From: Streptomyces marispadix
GTDB taxonomy: Bacteria; Actinomycetota; Actinomycetes; Streptomycetales; Streptomycetaceae
Direction of reading: 5' to 3'
Length of the DNA stretch: 64,000 bases
Assembly: GCF_022524345.1 (NCBI RefSeq)
Contig: NZ_JAKWJU010000002.1
Coordinates: 3,882,501-3,946,500, forward strand
In this document: positions 26,258 to 34,828 of the stretch, piece by piece
Numbering within the stretch: the first letter of the stretch is position 1
How the letters are laid out: the number at the start of each line of letters is the position of its first letter
Program-made: the position numbers and the translations under genes
Notes under the pieces: model-generated
Database searches by the model: none
Told to the model about the DNA's origin: nothing
Seen by the model: the letters and a program-made list of their open reading frames with translations, nothing else

Positions 26258-28030
26258 GTGCCCGACGTGGAGCGGACCACCCCCGAGACCGACTGGGTCT
26301 CCCGTATCGCGGACGACGTCATCGCCGAGGCGGAGCGTCGCGCGCCGGGTAAACCAGTGGTCTGCGCGTCCGGGCTCTCGCCCTCCGGGCCGATCCACCT
26401 CGGCAATCTGCGCGAGGTGATGACTCCGCACCTGGTCGCCGACGAGATCAAGCGGCGCGGTGTGCCGTGCGAGCACATCATCTCCTGGGACGACTTCGAC
26501 CGGTTCCGCAAGGTCCCGGCCGGGGTCGAGGGCGTCGACTCCTCCTGGGACGAGCACATCGGCAGGCCCCTGACGTCCGTGCCCGCGCCTCCCGGCAGTC
26601 CGTACGGAAGCTGGGGCGAGCACTTCAGGGCGGCGATGGAGGAGTCGCTCGCGGAGCTGGGCGTCGAGTACCGGGGCATCAGCCAGACGCAGATGTACAC
26701 CTCGGGCGCCTACCGCGAGCAGATCCTTTTCGCGATGCGCGAACGCGAGCACATCGACGCCGTGCTGGAGCGGTACCGGACGCTGGACAAGGCTGCCTCC
26801 GGCGGCGGCACCGGCGGCAAGCAGCAGAAGAAGAAGCAGAAGCAGGGCGAGCCCGACGCCGCGGAGATCGAGGCCGCCGAGGGCTCCGGAGCGGCATCCG
26901 AGGACGACGGCTCGGGCGCGGGCGGCGGCGCGTACTACCCGTACAAGCCCTACTGCACTGCCTGCGGACGCGACACCACCACGGTGACGGCGTACGACGA
27001 CGAGACCACCGAGCTGACCTACCGCTGCGAGAGCTGCGGCCACACCGAGAGCGTGCTGCTGCGCGAGTTCAGCAACGGCAAGCTCGTGTGGAAGGTCGAC
27101 TGGCCGATGCGCTGGGCGTACGAGGGCGTGATCTTCGAGCCGAGCGGCGTCGACCACCAGTCGCCCGGGTCGTCCTTCGTCGTCGGCGGACAGCTCGTGA
27201 AGGAGATCTTCGGAGCCGAGCAGCCCATCGGGCCCATGTACGCCTTCGTCGGCATCAGCGGCATGGCGAAGATGTCGTCGTCGAAGGGCGGAGTGCCCAC
27301 TCCGGCCGACGCGTTGCAGATCATGGAGGCGCCGCTGCTGCGCTGGCTCTACGCCCGCCGCCGCCCGAACCAGTCCTTCAAGGTCGCCTTCGACCAGGAG
27401 ATCCAGCGCACCTACGACGAGTGGGACGCGCTGGAGCGCAAGCTCGCCGCCGGCAGTGCCCAGCCGGCGGACGCCGCCGCGCACTTGCGTGCCTCCACGA
27501 CGGCGGCCGGGCCGCTTCCGGCGACGCCGCGCCCGCTGCCGTACCGCACGCTCGCTTCGGTGGCCGACGTGACCGCGGGCAACGACGAGCAGACGCTGCG
27601 GATTCTCAGCGAACTCGACCCGGAGCGCCCGGTGCGTTCCCTGGACGAGGTGCGCCCGCGACTCGACCGCGCGCAGCGCTGGATCACCACCCAGGTACCG
27701 GCGGAACAGCGCACCCGCGTACGGGACGAGCCGGACACGGCGCTGCTGGAGTCGCTGGACGACGAGCAGCGAGAGTCGCTGCGGCTGCTGCTCGAAGGGC
27801 TCGACGACCACTGGTCGCTGGAGGGGCTGACCGGGCTCGTCTACGGGGTGCCGAAGATCCAGGCGGGCATCGATCCGGACGCGAAGCCCACGCCCGAACT
27901 GAAGGTGGCGCAGCGGTCGTTCTTCGCGCTGGTCTACAAGCTGCTTGTGGGCAGCGAGACCGGGCCGAGGCTGCCGACGCTGCTGCTGGCGGTCGGGGCG
28001 GACCGGGCGCGCAAGCTGCTGGGGGCGTGA
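26258..28030 (+). CDS. lysS: Lysyl-tRNA synthetase, class I
   Basis: A 590-residue class I LysRS, the archaeal-type enzyme that Streptomyces carries, often beside a class II enzyme elsewhere. HIGH is PSGPIHLGNLREVM and KMSKS is MAKMSSSKGG. A zinc-ribbon pair (CTACGRDTTT and CESCGH) lies at about 232-260. A low-complexity insertion at residues 181-224, Lys/Gln-rich and then acidic and Gly-rich, precedes the zinc ribbon. GTG 26258 follows AGAAGGAA. The C-terminal helical anticodon domain is complete. Confidence 0.95.
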   Translation: MPDVERTTPETDWVSRIADDVIAEAERRAPGKPVVCASGLSPSGPIHLGNLREVMTPHLVADEIKRRGVPCEHIISWDDFDRFRKVPAGVEGVDSSWDEHIGRPLTSVPAPPGSPYGSWGEHFRAAMEESLAELGVEYRGISQTQMYTSGAYREQILFAMREREHIDAVLERYRTLDKAASGGGTGGKQQKKKQKQGEPDAAEIEAAEGSGAASEDDGSGAGGGAYYPYKPYCTACGRDTTTVTAYDDETTELTYRCESCGHTESVLLREFSNGKLVWKVDWPMRWAYEGVIFEPSGVDHQSPGSSFVVGGQLVKEIFGAEQPIGPMYAFVGISGMAKMSSSKGGVPTPADALQIMEAPLLRWLYARRRPNQSFKVAFDQEIQRTYDEWDALERKLAAGSAQPADAAAHLRASTTAAGPLPATPRPLPYRTLASVADVTAGNDEQTLRILSELDPERPVRSLDEVRPRLDRAQRWITTQVPAEQRTRVRDEPDTALLESLDDEQRESLRLLLEGLDDHWSLEGLTGLVYGVPKIQAGIDPDAKPTPELKVAQRSFFALVYKLLVGSETGPRLPTLLLAVGADRARKLLGA

Positions 28031-28117
28031 GCGCTCGCGGCGTGCGGGCCGTGCGGGGCGTCTGCGCTTCGCGGTCCGTGCGGTTCGTCCGGTCCGGCCC
28101 GCGAGGCCGTCCCGGTG

Positions 28118-29812
28118 TCAGCCCGCGAGGCCCATCTCCGTGTTGTAGCGCTCCTTGAACTCCCGCATGTACGTGCGCAGATACGCCTCGCTGAGCAGCG
28201 AACCGTCCGCGTTGGTCACACCGTGCCGCTCGTGCAGGGCGCGGGAGAGCTGGCGCGCGTTCGGGAAGTCGGCGTTCGAGGCGGCGAACTCGCGGTAGGC
28301 GGAGAAGTAGAACTCCTCGCGGGGGACGCCGTCGGGTATGCCCACGGGTTCCGCCTCGTCCGAAGCGGACGGCACGGGCGGAGCGTCGTCGTCCGGCAGG
28401 GCGCGCGGGGCCGGTTCGGGCTCCATGAAGAGCTGCTGTTCATGGGCGCGTTGGGGCGGCAGATAGGCGGGGCCGCTGCCGCTCCCCGGCGCGTTGGAGT
28501 TGCCGAGAGCGCGGCGCCGTCCGGGGCCCACGGGGACGGTGACCTGCGGCCCGGAAGCCGTGGTCTCGGCCGCGTAGGTGTACTCGGGGGCTTGCCCGTC
28601 CTGCGCGGTGCCCTCCGCGTCGGGCACCCGGCCCTGTGCCTGTGACTGCGGCTGTGACCGGGCCTGCGTCTGGGACTGCGCGCGGTCGCGACGGCGCGGC
28701 TCGGCGGGCGGACGGTCCTCGGGCATGGCGGGGGCGGCGCCTTCGTAAGGCTGGGTCTGCTGGTCGTAGGACTGGTCGTATAGCTGCTGCTCGTAGTGCG
28801 CCTGGGGCTGGGCCTGCTGCTCGAAACGCCGGTGGCCGTTGTGCTGCTGCCGGTGATACGCGTCGTCCGTAGGCGCGCCTGAATCGCCCGCGCCGCCCGC
28901 GTTGCCGCTGCTCGCCGCGGTGCCCAACTGCCTGTACTGCGGCTGCTGTTCGTCCCGCCCGCCGCCCAGGTCGACCGTCCCGTTCTCCTCGCCCGCCGTG
29001 AGCGCCGCGCGCTGCCTGCCGCCGGAGGCGGAGGCCGGTGACAGCTCCGTGCCCTGGCCGTCCGCGGCTCCCGGGGCGGCGCCCGTGGCCGTGCCCGTGC
29101 GTGCACGAGTCAGCGTCGCCGGTGCCTCTATGCCCGCCGCCGCCAGCCCGGACGGCCCCGTCTCCGCGAGCGGTACGCCGTAGCGCGCGAGCTTCAGCGG
29201 CATCAGCGACTCCACGGGGGCCTTGCGCCGCCAGCCCCGTCCGTAGTGGGCCTGGAGCCGCGCCTCGTAGACGAGCCGCTCCTGTTCCATGCGGATGACC
29301 TCGTCGTAGGAACGCAGTTCCCACAGCTTCATGCGGCGCCACAGCTTGAACGTGGAGGGGAAGGCGAGCAGCCAGCGCGAGACCCGTACGCCCTCCATGT
29401 GCTTGTCGGCGGTGATGTCCGCGATCCGGCCGATCGCGTGCCGCGCGGCCTCCACCGAGACGACGAAGAGGACCGGGATCACCGCGTGCATGCCGACGCC
29501 GAGCGCGTCGGGCCAGGCGGCGGCGCCGTTGAAGGCGATGGTGGCCGCCGTCAGCAGCCAGGCCGTCTGCCGCAGCAGCGGGAACGGTATGCGGATCCAC
29601 GTCAGCAGCAGGTCGAGCGCCAGCAGTACGACGATGCCCGCGTCGATGCCGATGGGGAAGAAGGGCGCGAAGGCGCCGAAGCCCTTGCGTGCGGCGAGAT
29701 CGCGCACGGCGGCGAAGGACCCGGCGAATCCGATCGCGGCGATCGTCACGGCACCGATGACGACCACCGCGACCAATATGCGGTGTGTACGAGTCAGTTG
29801 TACGGCCTGCAC
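28118..29812 (-). CDS. DUF2637 membrane protein
   Basis: A 564-residue protein. Four hydrophobic segments in the first 160 residues (ILVAVVVIGAVTIAAIGFAG, GIDAGIVVLLALDLLLTWI, TAWLLTAATIAFNGAAAW and AVIPVLFVVSVEAARHAIG) form the DUF2637 domain, related to plasmid-spread SpdB2 proteins. A soluble part follows (WRRMKLWELRSYDEVIRMEQ), then a long Gln/Pro/Ala-rich linker and a conserved C-terminal block FPNARQLSRALHERHGVTN. GTG 29812 has GGGGGA eight bases upstream and lies just before the first membrane segment. The function is unknown. It is convergent with lysS. Confidence 0.82.
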   Translation of the reverse strand: MQAVQLTRTHRILVAVVVIGAVTIAAIGFAGSFAAVRDLAARKGFGAFAPFFPIGIDAGIVVLLALDLLLTWIRIPFPLLRQTAWLLTAATIAFNGAAAWPDALGVGMHAVIPVLFVVSVEAARHAIGRIADITADKHMEGVRVSRWLLAFPSTFKLWRRMKLWELRSYDEVIRMEQERLVYEARLQAHYGRGWRRKAPVESLMPLKLARYGVPLAETGPSGLAAAGIEAPATLTRARTGTATGAAPGAADGQGTELSPASASGGRQRAALTAGEENGTVDLGGGRDEQQPQYRQLGTAASSGNAGGAGDSGAPTDDAYHRQQHNGHRRFEQQAQPQAHYEQQLYDQSYDQQTQPYEGAAPAMPEDRPPAEPRRRDRAQSQTQARSQPQSQAQGRVPDAEGTAQDGQAPEYTYAAETTASGPQVTVPVGPGRRRALGNSNAPGSGSGPAYLPPQRAHEQQLFMEPEPAPRALPDDDAPPVPSASDEAEPVGIPDGVPREEFYFSAYREFAASNADFPNARQLSRALHERHGVTNADGSLLSEAYLRTYMREFKERYNTEMGLAG

Positions 29813-30067
29813 TGGAGTTGTCCCCCACCCTTGGAAACCGACGCGGCGCACCAGACTGGCACATGCGTCAAGTTCTCGCCGCACGGGTGTGCGAGTCGCC
29901 GATGCGCTACGGGCGACCGGCGGGGCGGGCCCAACGGGCGCCCGTAGCACGACGGTTCGTCACATCACGTCACGTCGGCCGTCATGTCGCCAGTCACTTC
30001 GCCAGTCACTTCGCAGCCCAAGCCGGCCCCGTGACCTGGCACTTGGAAGACCCAGGCCGCGGCCGGA

Positions 30068-30781
30068 TCACTTCAGCGCGGCCGAGGCCTCCGAGGCGGC
30101 CCTCTCGGCGTTCTTCTTCAACTCGTCCGCGCTGGGCAGCTTTCCGCTCTCGAAACCGGCGCCGGCGTAGTCGACCGTCAGCACGACGTTGGCGCTCCGC
30201 GCGACCACGCGGTGCTCACGGAAGTCCTCGGACTTCTTGCCGTCCTTCTTCTCGACCTCGTAGGCGATGGACGTCGCGCTGTCGCCGATCCCGCCGGCCG
30301 GGGAGGACTTGACGCCCTTGTTGGCCTTGTCCTCCTTGAGCGCGGCGGCCTGCTGCGAAAGGAAGGCGCTCGCCAGCTCGTTGCCCGAACCGCGTGAGGG
30401 GTCGGACTCGAAGCGCTTGAGGGAGACGGTCAGTTGACGGTAGTCGAACTTGTCCAGGCCGCTCCACAGGCAGCTTCCCGAGTCCTGGGTGTTGCCGGAG
30501 CCGATCCGCTTGCCGGACGCGTTCTCCGTCTTCGGCGTGAGCTTCTTGACGGTGTCTCTGGAGAGGGTCTTGCAGGCGTCCGGCAGTTCCTTGAACCTCA
30601 CCGGGGCAGCGCTCTCGGAGCTTCCGCCGTCGTCCGGGGCGGCCGAACCGCCGCCCTCGCCACCGGAGTCGGAGGAGCAGCCCGCCAACAGCAGTGCGGG
30701 GACTGCGACTGCCGCGCAGGCGAGCGTCCGTACCGGACGCCCTGAGCGTCGCTGAGAGGTTCGCTGAGCTTTACGGGGCAT
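30068..30781 (-). CDS. DUF3558-type lipoprotein
   Basis: A 237-residue secreted lipoprotein. A basic N region and hydrophobic core end in the lipobox LLLAGC (about residue 35), followed by a Ser/Gly linker. The domain has FKELPDACKTLSRDTVKKL, SCLWSGLDKFDYRQLTVSL and RSANVVLTVDYAGAGFESGK, the DUF3558 pattern with a conserved Cys pair. ATG 30781 is the start. The next gene upstream on the same strand encodes a paralogue, so the pair arose by tandem duplication. The function is unknown. Confidence 0.85.
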   Translation of the reverse strand: MPRKAQRTSQRRSGRPVRTLACAAVAVPALLLAGCSSDSGGEGGGSAAPDDGGSSESAAPVRFKELPDACKTLSRDTVKKLTPKTENASGKRIGSGNTQDSGSCLWSGLDKFDYRQLTVSLKRFESDPSRGSGNELASAFLSQQAAALKEDKANKGVKSSPAGGIGDSATSIAYEVEKKDGKKSEDFREHRVVARSANVVLTVDYAGAGFESGKLPSADELKKNAERAASEASAALK

Positions 30782-30808
30782 GATTCCTTCGCTTCCAGTC
30801 GGTCTGCG

Positions 30809-31813
30809 TCAGTCGTCCTCGAAGTCCGCAGCGAGTTCCTCGGCGACGCTACGGGCGTTCTCCTGCAACTCGGCGCTGTCCGGGGTGCGCCGCTTGTCGG
30901 TGAGCCACTGGTCGTACTTGACGGTGGCGATCACGTTCGCGCTGCGGAAGACGAGCGTGATGTCACGGTGGACTCCCGAGTCGGAGGTGTCCAGTTGGTC
31001 GTCGATGTAAGCGTTGTCGCCGATGTCGTCGAGAATACGGGGGGAGAGGTCCTCGTCCGGAGACTGGGACGCCTCTGGGCCGGTTCCGGATTCGTCCGCG
31101 GCGGCGGAACCGCTGTCGGATTTCTCACTTCCGTCGTCGCCGCCGTCGCTTCCGCTGCCGCCCTTGACGGAGTCGCCGCTCTTGCCGCTCTTGTCGCCGC
31201 TCTTGCCGTCGCCGTCGGCGTCCCTGTCGTTCGAGCCGTCGTCGCCGCCGTCTCCGCCGTCGCCCGCGTCCCCACCGTCGTCCGGCGGGGTGCTGCTGTC
31301 GTCGTCGGTGGGGATCTCGGCCTGCCCCGCGCGTTCGTCGTAGAGCAACTGCGCCTGCTCGTCGTCGCTGACGGCCGGGTCGTAGGAGACGACTCGCTCC
31401 AGGTCGACGGAGAGATGGCGGGTGGCGAGGGTGGTGGCGCTCTTCCAGCGGCAGCCCACGCGGCGGTCGGTGTCGTAAGTCGCGATCGCCTGGCCCTTGT
31501 ACGGGGAGGCGTCCGGGTCGGCCTCGTCGCCCTTGCCGGAGGGGTCGCTGCTGCCGCCCGCGCTCTCGGCGGCCTCGGCCCCCGGCAGCAGCTTCTTCAG
31601 GGTGCCGATGCCGACGGCGCCGCAGGGCTCCGGGAGCGTGCGGTACTTGCCGGGCTCGGCCGGCGGCCCGGCTGAGGAGGAATTGCCGGGTTTGGTGTCC
31701 GGCCCGCCCCCGTCGTCGGACGAGCCGGTGCAGGCGCTGAGACACCCGGAGAGCACGGCGACCAGCGCGACACCGGTGACGCCGGTTGCGTACGTCCTAG
31801 CCCTCCGCTGCAC
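30809..31813 (-). CDS. DUF3558-type lipoprotein, paralogue of the next gene
   Basis: A 334-residue lipoprotein with signal ALVAVLSGCLSACTGSS; either LSGC or LSAC could be the lipobox. It shares YRTLPEPCGAVGIGTLKKLL, VGCRWKSATTLATRHLSVDL and RSANVIATVKYDQWLTDK with its neighbour at 30068. A large insertion of Asp/Gly/Ser/Lys repeats (about residues 165-245) separates the conserved halves. GTG 31813 has AGGAGG upstream. The 27-bp gap suggests co-transcription of the two lipoprotein genes. Confidence 0.84.
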   Translation of the reverse strand: MQRRARTYATGVTGVALVAVLSGCLSACTGSSDDGGGPDTKPGNSSSAGPPAEPGKYRTLPEPCGAVGIGTLKKLLPGAEAAESAGGSSDPSGKGDEADPDASPYKGQAIATYDTDRRVGCRWKSATTLATRHLSVDLERVVSYDPAVSDDEQAQLLYDERAGQAEIPTDDDSSTPPDDGGDAGDGGDGGDDGSNDRDADGDGKSGDKSGKSGDSVKGGSGSDGGDDGSEKSDSGSAAADESGTGPEASQSPDEDLSPRILDDIGDNAYIDDQLDTSDSGVHRDITLVFRSANVIATVKYDQWLTDKRRTPDSAELQENARSVAEELAADFEDD

Positions 31814-32013
31814 TGTGCTGCCTCCTGCTCGGCGCTGCTGCCGTCCGGTCGAAAACGTGTTGCCGCGGCGGCGGTGCCACGGAAGACAATGTCTACCGCA
31901 CGCGCGCCGGAAGCGTCCGGCCGTGCGGTGCTTATGTTGCGCGAAGCCCGGATTTTCCGTTTCGTGGATTCAGTGCGGCTTTTTCTGTTCCGGTCATGGG
32001 GGAGTTGAGTGAG

Positions 32014-33207
32014 ATGCCTTACACGGAGGTGCCCGGCGCAAGGGTTCCCATCCGGATGTGGGCCGACCCGGCGTCGGTCGAGGACGCCGCCATGCGGCAG
32101 CTCCGCAACGTCTCGGCCCTTCCGTGGACCGAGGGCCTGGCCGTCATGCCCGACGTGCATTACGGCAAGGGCGCCACGGTCGGCTCGGTGATCGCGATGA
32201 GGGGCGCAGTCTCCCCGGCGGCCGTCGGCGTCGACATCGGCTGCGGCATGTCCGCCGTGAAGACCTCGCTCACCGCGAGCGACCTCCCCGGCGATCTCTC
32301 CAGGCTCCGCTCGAAGATCGAGCAGGCCATTCCCGTCGGACGCGGAATGCACGACGAGCCGGTCGACCCGGGCAGCCTGCACGGCTATCCCACGGCGGGC
32401 TGGTCCGACTTCTGGGCGCGGTTCGACGGTGTGGCCGAAACGGTCAGATTCCGTCAGGAGCGTGCCAGAAAGCAGATGGGCACGCTCGGAGGTGGAAACC
32501 ACTTCGTCGAAGTGTGTACGGATACCGAAGGCTCGGTGTGGCTGATGCTGCACTCCGGTTCGCGCAACATCGGCAAGGAACTGGCCGACCACCACATCGG
32601 CGTGGCGCAGAAGCTGCCGCACAACCAGGACCTCGACGACCGCGATCTGGCCGTCTTCGTAGCTGACACCCCGCAGATGGCCGCCTACCGGCACGACCTC
32701 TTCTGGGCGCAGGAGTACGCGAAGCACAACCGCGCCGTGATGATGGGGCTGTTGACGGACGTCGTGCGCAAGGAGTTCAAGAAGGCCAAGCCGCGCTTCG
32801 AACCGGTCATCTCGTGCCACCACAACTATGTGGCGGAGGAGCAGTACGAGGGCGTCGAGTTGCTGGTGACGCGGAAGGGCGCGATCCGCGCGGGTGCGGG
32901 CGACTACGGGATCATCCCCGGCTCCATGGGCACGGGTTCGTACATCGTGCGGGGGCTGGGCAACCGGGCGTCCTTCCACTCGGCCTCGCACGGCGCGGGC
33001 CGGAGGATGAGCCGGAACGCCGCGCGCAAGCGGTTCTCCGCGAGGGACCTGGAGGAGCAGACGCGGGGCGTGGAGTGCCGTAAGGACTCGGGGGTCGTGG
33101 ACGAGATCCCCGGGGCCTACAAGCCGATCGAGCAGGTCATCGACCAGCAGCGGGACCTCGTCGAGGTCGTGGCGAAGCTGAAGCAGGTCGTCTGCGTGAA
33201 GGGCTGA
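32014..33207 (+). CDS. rtcB: RNA-splicing ligase RtcB
   Basis: A 397-residue RtcB, which joins 2',3'-cyclic phosphate or 3'-phosphate RNA ends to 5'-OH ends using GTP and manganese. Metal and guanylate sites are visible: MPDVHYGKGATVGSV, GVDIGCGMSAVK, LGGGNHFVEV, LHSGSRNIGKEL, ISCHHNYV, GSMGTGSYIV and the guanylylated histidine in SASHGAGRRMSR. ATG 32014 matches the conserved start; an in-frame ATG at 31996 is six codons upstream. No archease gene or tRNA is nearby. It probably acts in RNA repair. Confidence 0.94.
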   Translation: MPYTEVPGARVPIRMWADPASVEDAAMRQLRNVSALPWTEGLAVMPDVHYGKGATVGSVIAMRGAVSPAAVGVDIGCGMSAVKTSLTASDLPGDLSRLRSKIEQAIPVGRGMHDEPVDPGSLHGYPTAGWSDFWARFDGVAETVRFRQERARKQMGTLGGGNHFVEVCTDTEGSVWLMLHSGSRNIGKELADHHIGVAQKLPHNQDLDDRDLAVFVADTPQMAAYRHDLFWAQEYAKHNRAVMMGLLTDVVRKEFKKAKPRFEPVISCHHNYVAEEQYEGVELLVTRKGAIRAGAGDYGIIPGSMGTGSYIVRGLGNRASFHSASHGAGRRMSRNAARKRFSARDLEEQTRGVECRKDSGVVDEIPGAYKPIEQVIDQQRDLVEVVAKLKQVVCVKG

Positions 33208-33210
33208 CGG

Positions 33211-33263
33211 CGGCCGCCGCAGACCGGGGCAGGGGGTGTGCCCCGCCCGGTGTGCGGCGGCCG
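33211..33263. terminator. Strong bidirectional terminator
   Basis: A two-part stem, CGGCCGCCGCA plus CCGGGGC on the left and GCCCCG-CCGG plus TGCGGCGGCCG on the right, lies between convergent rtcB and the SDR gene. Confidence 0.82.
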
Positions 33264-33325
33264 ACTGCCGTGGTGGGGTGCGGTGACGCGTACGCCCGGC
33301 GCCCCGGCGCCCCGGCACCCGGTGG

Positions 33326-34087
33326 TCAACGCTCGCGGTGGATCTTGGTGTTGGACGCTTGTGCGCGCGGGCGTACGACGAGCAGGTCCACGTTGACATG
33401 CGGGGGCCGGGTCGCGGCCCAGGTGACGGTGTCCGCGACGTCCTCGGCCGTCAGCGGCTCGGCGACGCCCTCGTAGACCTTCGCGGCACGCTCGGCGTCG
33501 CCACGGAAGCGCGTGAGCGCGAACTCGTCGGTCTTCACCAGGCCGGGCGCGATCTCGACGACGCGTACGGGCTCCCCGCACAGCTCCAGCCGCAGCGTCT
33601 CGGCGAGCACATGGGCGCCGTGCTTGGCGGCGACATAGCCGCCTCCGCCCTCGTAGGTGGCGTGCCCCGCGGTGGAGGAGACGACGAGGACCGTGCCCTC
33701 GCCGGAGGGGGAGCGGGTGAGCTTCGGCAGCAGGGCCTGGGTGAGATGCAGAACGCCGAGGACGTTGGTCTCGTACATGCGGCGCCAGTCGGCGGGGTCC
33801 GCGGTGGCGACCGGATCGGCGCCGAGGGCGCCTCCCGCGTTGTTGACGAGGAGGTCGCAGCGGTCCAGGCCCGCCGCGAAGGCGTCGACGGCGGCGCGGT
33901 CCGTGACGTCGAGGGTGTGGGCGACCGCGCGACGGCCCTCGGCGGCCAACTCCCCGGCCAGAGCGTGGATACGGTCCCGTCGGCGCGCGGCGAGCACGAC
34001 GTCGTATCCGGCCGCGGCGAGCCGGCGGGCGGTGGCGGCGCCGATGCCGCTGCTGGCGCCGCTGATGACTGCGGTGCGGTTGCTCAT
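33326..34087 (-). CDS. Short-chain dehydrogenase/reductase (YdfG-like)
   Basis: A 253-residue classical SDR. The NADP-binding motif is AVISGASSGIGAATARRLA, with AARRRDR after beta 2 favouring NADP. NNAG is in LLVNNAGGALGADPV, and the catalytic Ser and Tyr-x-x-x-Lys are in VVSSTAGHATYEGGGGYVAA followed by KHG. APGLVKTDEFALTRF resembles YdfG-type 3-hydroxy-acid dehydrogenases. The substrate is not determined. Confidence 0.88.
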   Translation of the reverse strand: MSNRTAVISGASSGIGAATARRLAAAGYDVVLAARRRDRIHALAGELAAEGRRAVAHTLDVTDRAAVDAFAAGLDRCDLLVNNAGGALGADPVATADPADWRRMYETNVLGVLHLTQALLPKLTRSPSGEGTVLVVSSTAGHATYEGGGGYVAAKHGAHVLAETLRLELCGEPVRVVEIAPGLVKTDEFALTRFRGDAERAAKVYEGVAEPLTAEDVADTVTWAATRPPHVNVDLLVVRPRAQASNTKIHRER

Positions 34088-34227
34088 GGCCGAAAGGCTA
34101 CGTCGTGGGACGGAGCGGTGCCTCCGCCCCCGTCGCGGGGAGGCGACTGCGAACTCCGCACCCGCTGCTTGGGACTTGGGACCTCGGGGCTTGTGGTGGT
34201 GAACGCCGGTCGTGGCAGAGGCCGTGG

Positions 34228-34589
34228 TCAGTGGCCGCGCGGCGCGTAGATCAGGACGGCGACCCCGGCGAGGCAGATCGGGGCGCCGGTCACGTCCCAG
34301 CGGTCGGGTCGGAAGCCGTCCACCGCCATTCCCCTGGGGGCACCTCCCGGCCGAAGGTCGGGGAGAGGGAGCCCGCTACGGAGACGCCTCCGTACGCGGC
34401 CAGTACGCGGCCGAAGTGGGCGTCGGGCTGGAGCGTGGCGACGAAGCCGTAGACGCCCAGGGCGATCACGCCCGCACCGATCCGGACCCAGCCGCGATGC
34501 TCGCGTACTCCCTGCCAGACGAGCCACGCGCCGCCGATCTCCAGCAGCGCCGCGAGGGCGAACAGGGCGACGGAGCGGGCGACGAGCAG
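34228..34589 (-). pseudogene. ynfA: ynfA (UPF0060 small membrane protein), disrupted
   Basis: Reading from 34589 down, one frame gives the YnfA N-terminal part ([40 protein letters not shown]). After GGVSVAGSL the match stops and resumes in another frame with [19 protein letters not shown] and [14 protein letters not shown] palindromic element at 34331-34366 separates the parts. The expected initiator is CTG rather than ATG or GTG, and no ribosome binding site is visible, so the gene is dead twice over. Intact YnfA is a four-helix inner-membrane protein of about 110 residues. Confidence 0.85.
34331..34366. repeat. Small palindromic repeat inserted in ynfA
   Basis: CTGGGGGCACCTCCC, then GGCCGAAGGTCGGGGAG, forms an imperfect hairpin of about 35 bp. 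From memory, very similar elements recur in Streptomyces genomes between and inside genes. It replaces a few bases of ynfA and shifts the frame. Confidence 0.65.
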
Positions 34590-34828
34590 GGCGGCAGACT
34601 ACGGGAGGACGAGTACGGCACGGCGGTGTGTGCGAGCGCGGCGGCGGAGCGAGCGCGGCGGCGGAACGGCCCGGCGGCGTGCGGACGTCCGCGCGCCTGC
34701 CTCAGGGGGCGGGGGGACCCGGCGGAGGCGCCCCCGCGTCAACGGGGCACGTCCTCCGGCCAGTTCACCCCCGCCCGTTCATAGGCGCCGATCACCCCGC
34801 CTGTTCATCCCGCCGGTTCACTCCGGCC
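34590..34828. other. Intergenic, short GC-rich repeats
   Basis: This gap holds a duplicated GCGAGCGCGGCGGCGGA unit near 34629-34665 and no supportable gene. It follows the lost start of ynfA and precedes the end of the monooxygenase gene. Confidence 0.4.

Noticed and set aside
34331..34366. Intrinsic terminator
   Set aside because: It lies inside the reconstructed ynfA coding sequence and interrupts its protein. It fits an inserted repeat better.
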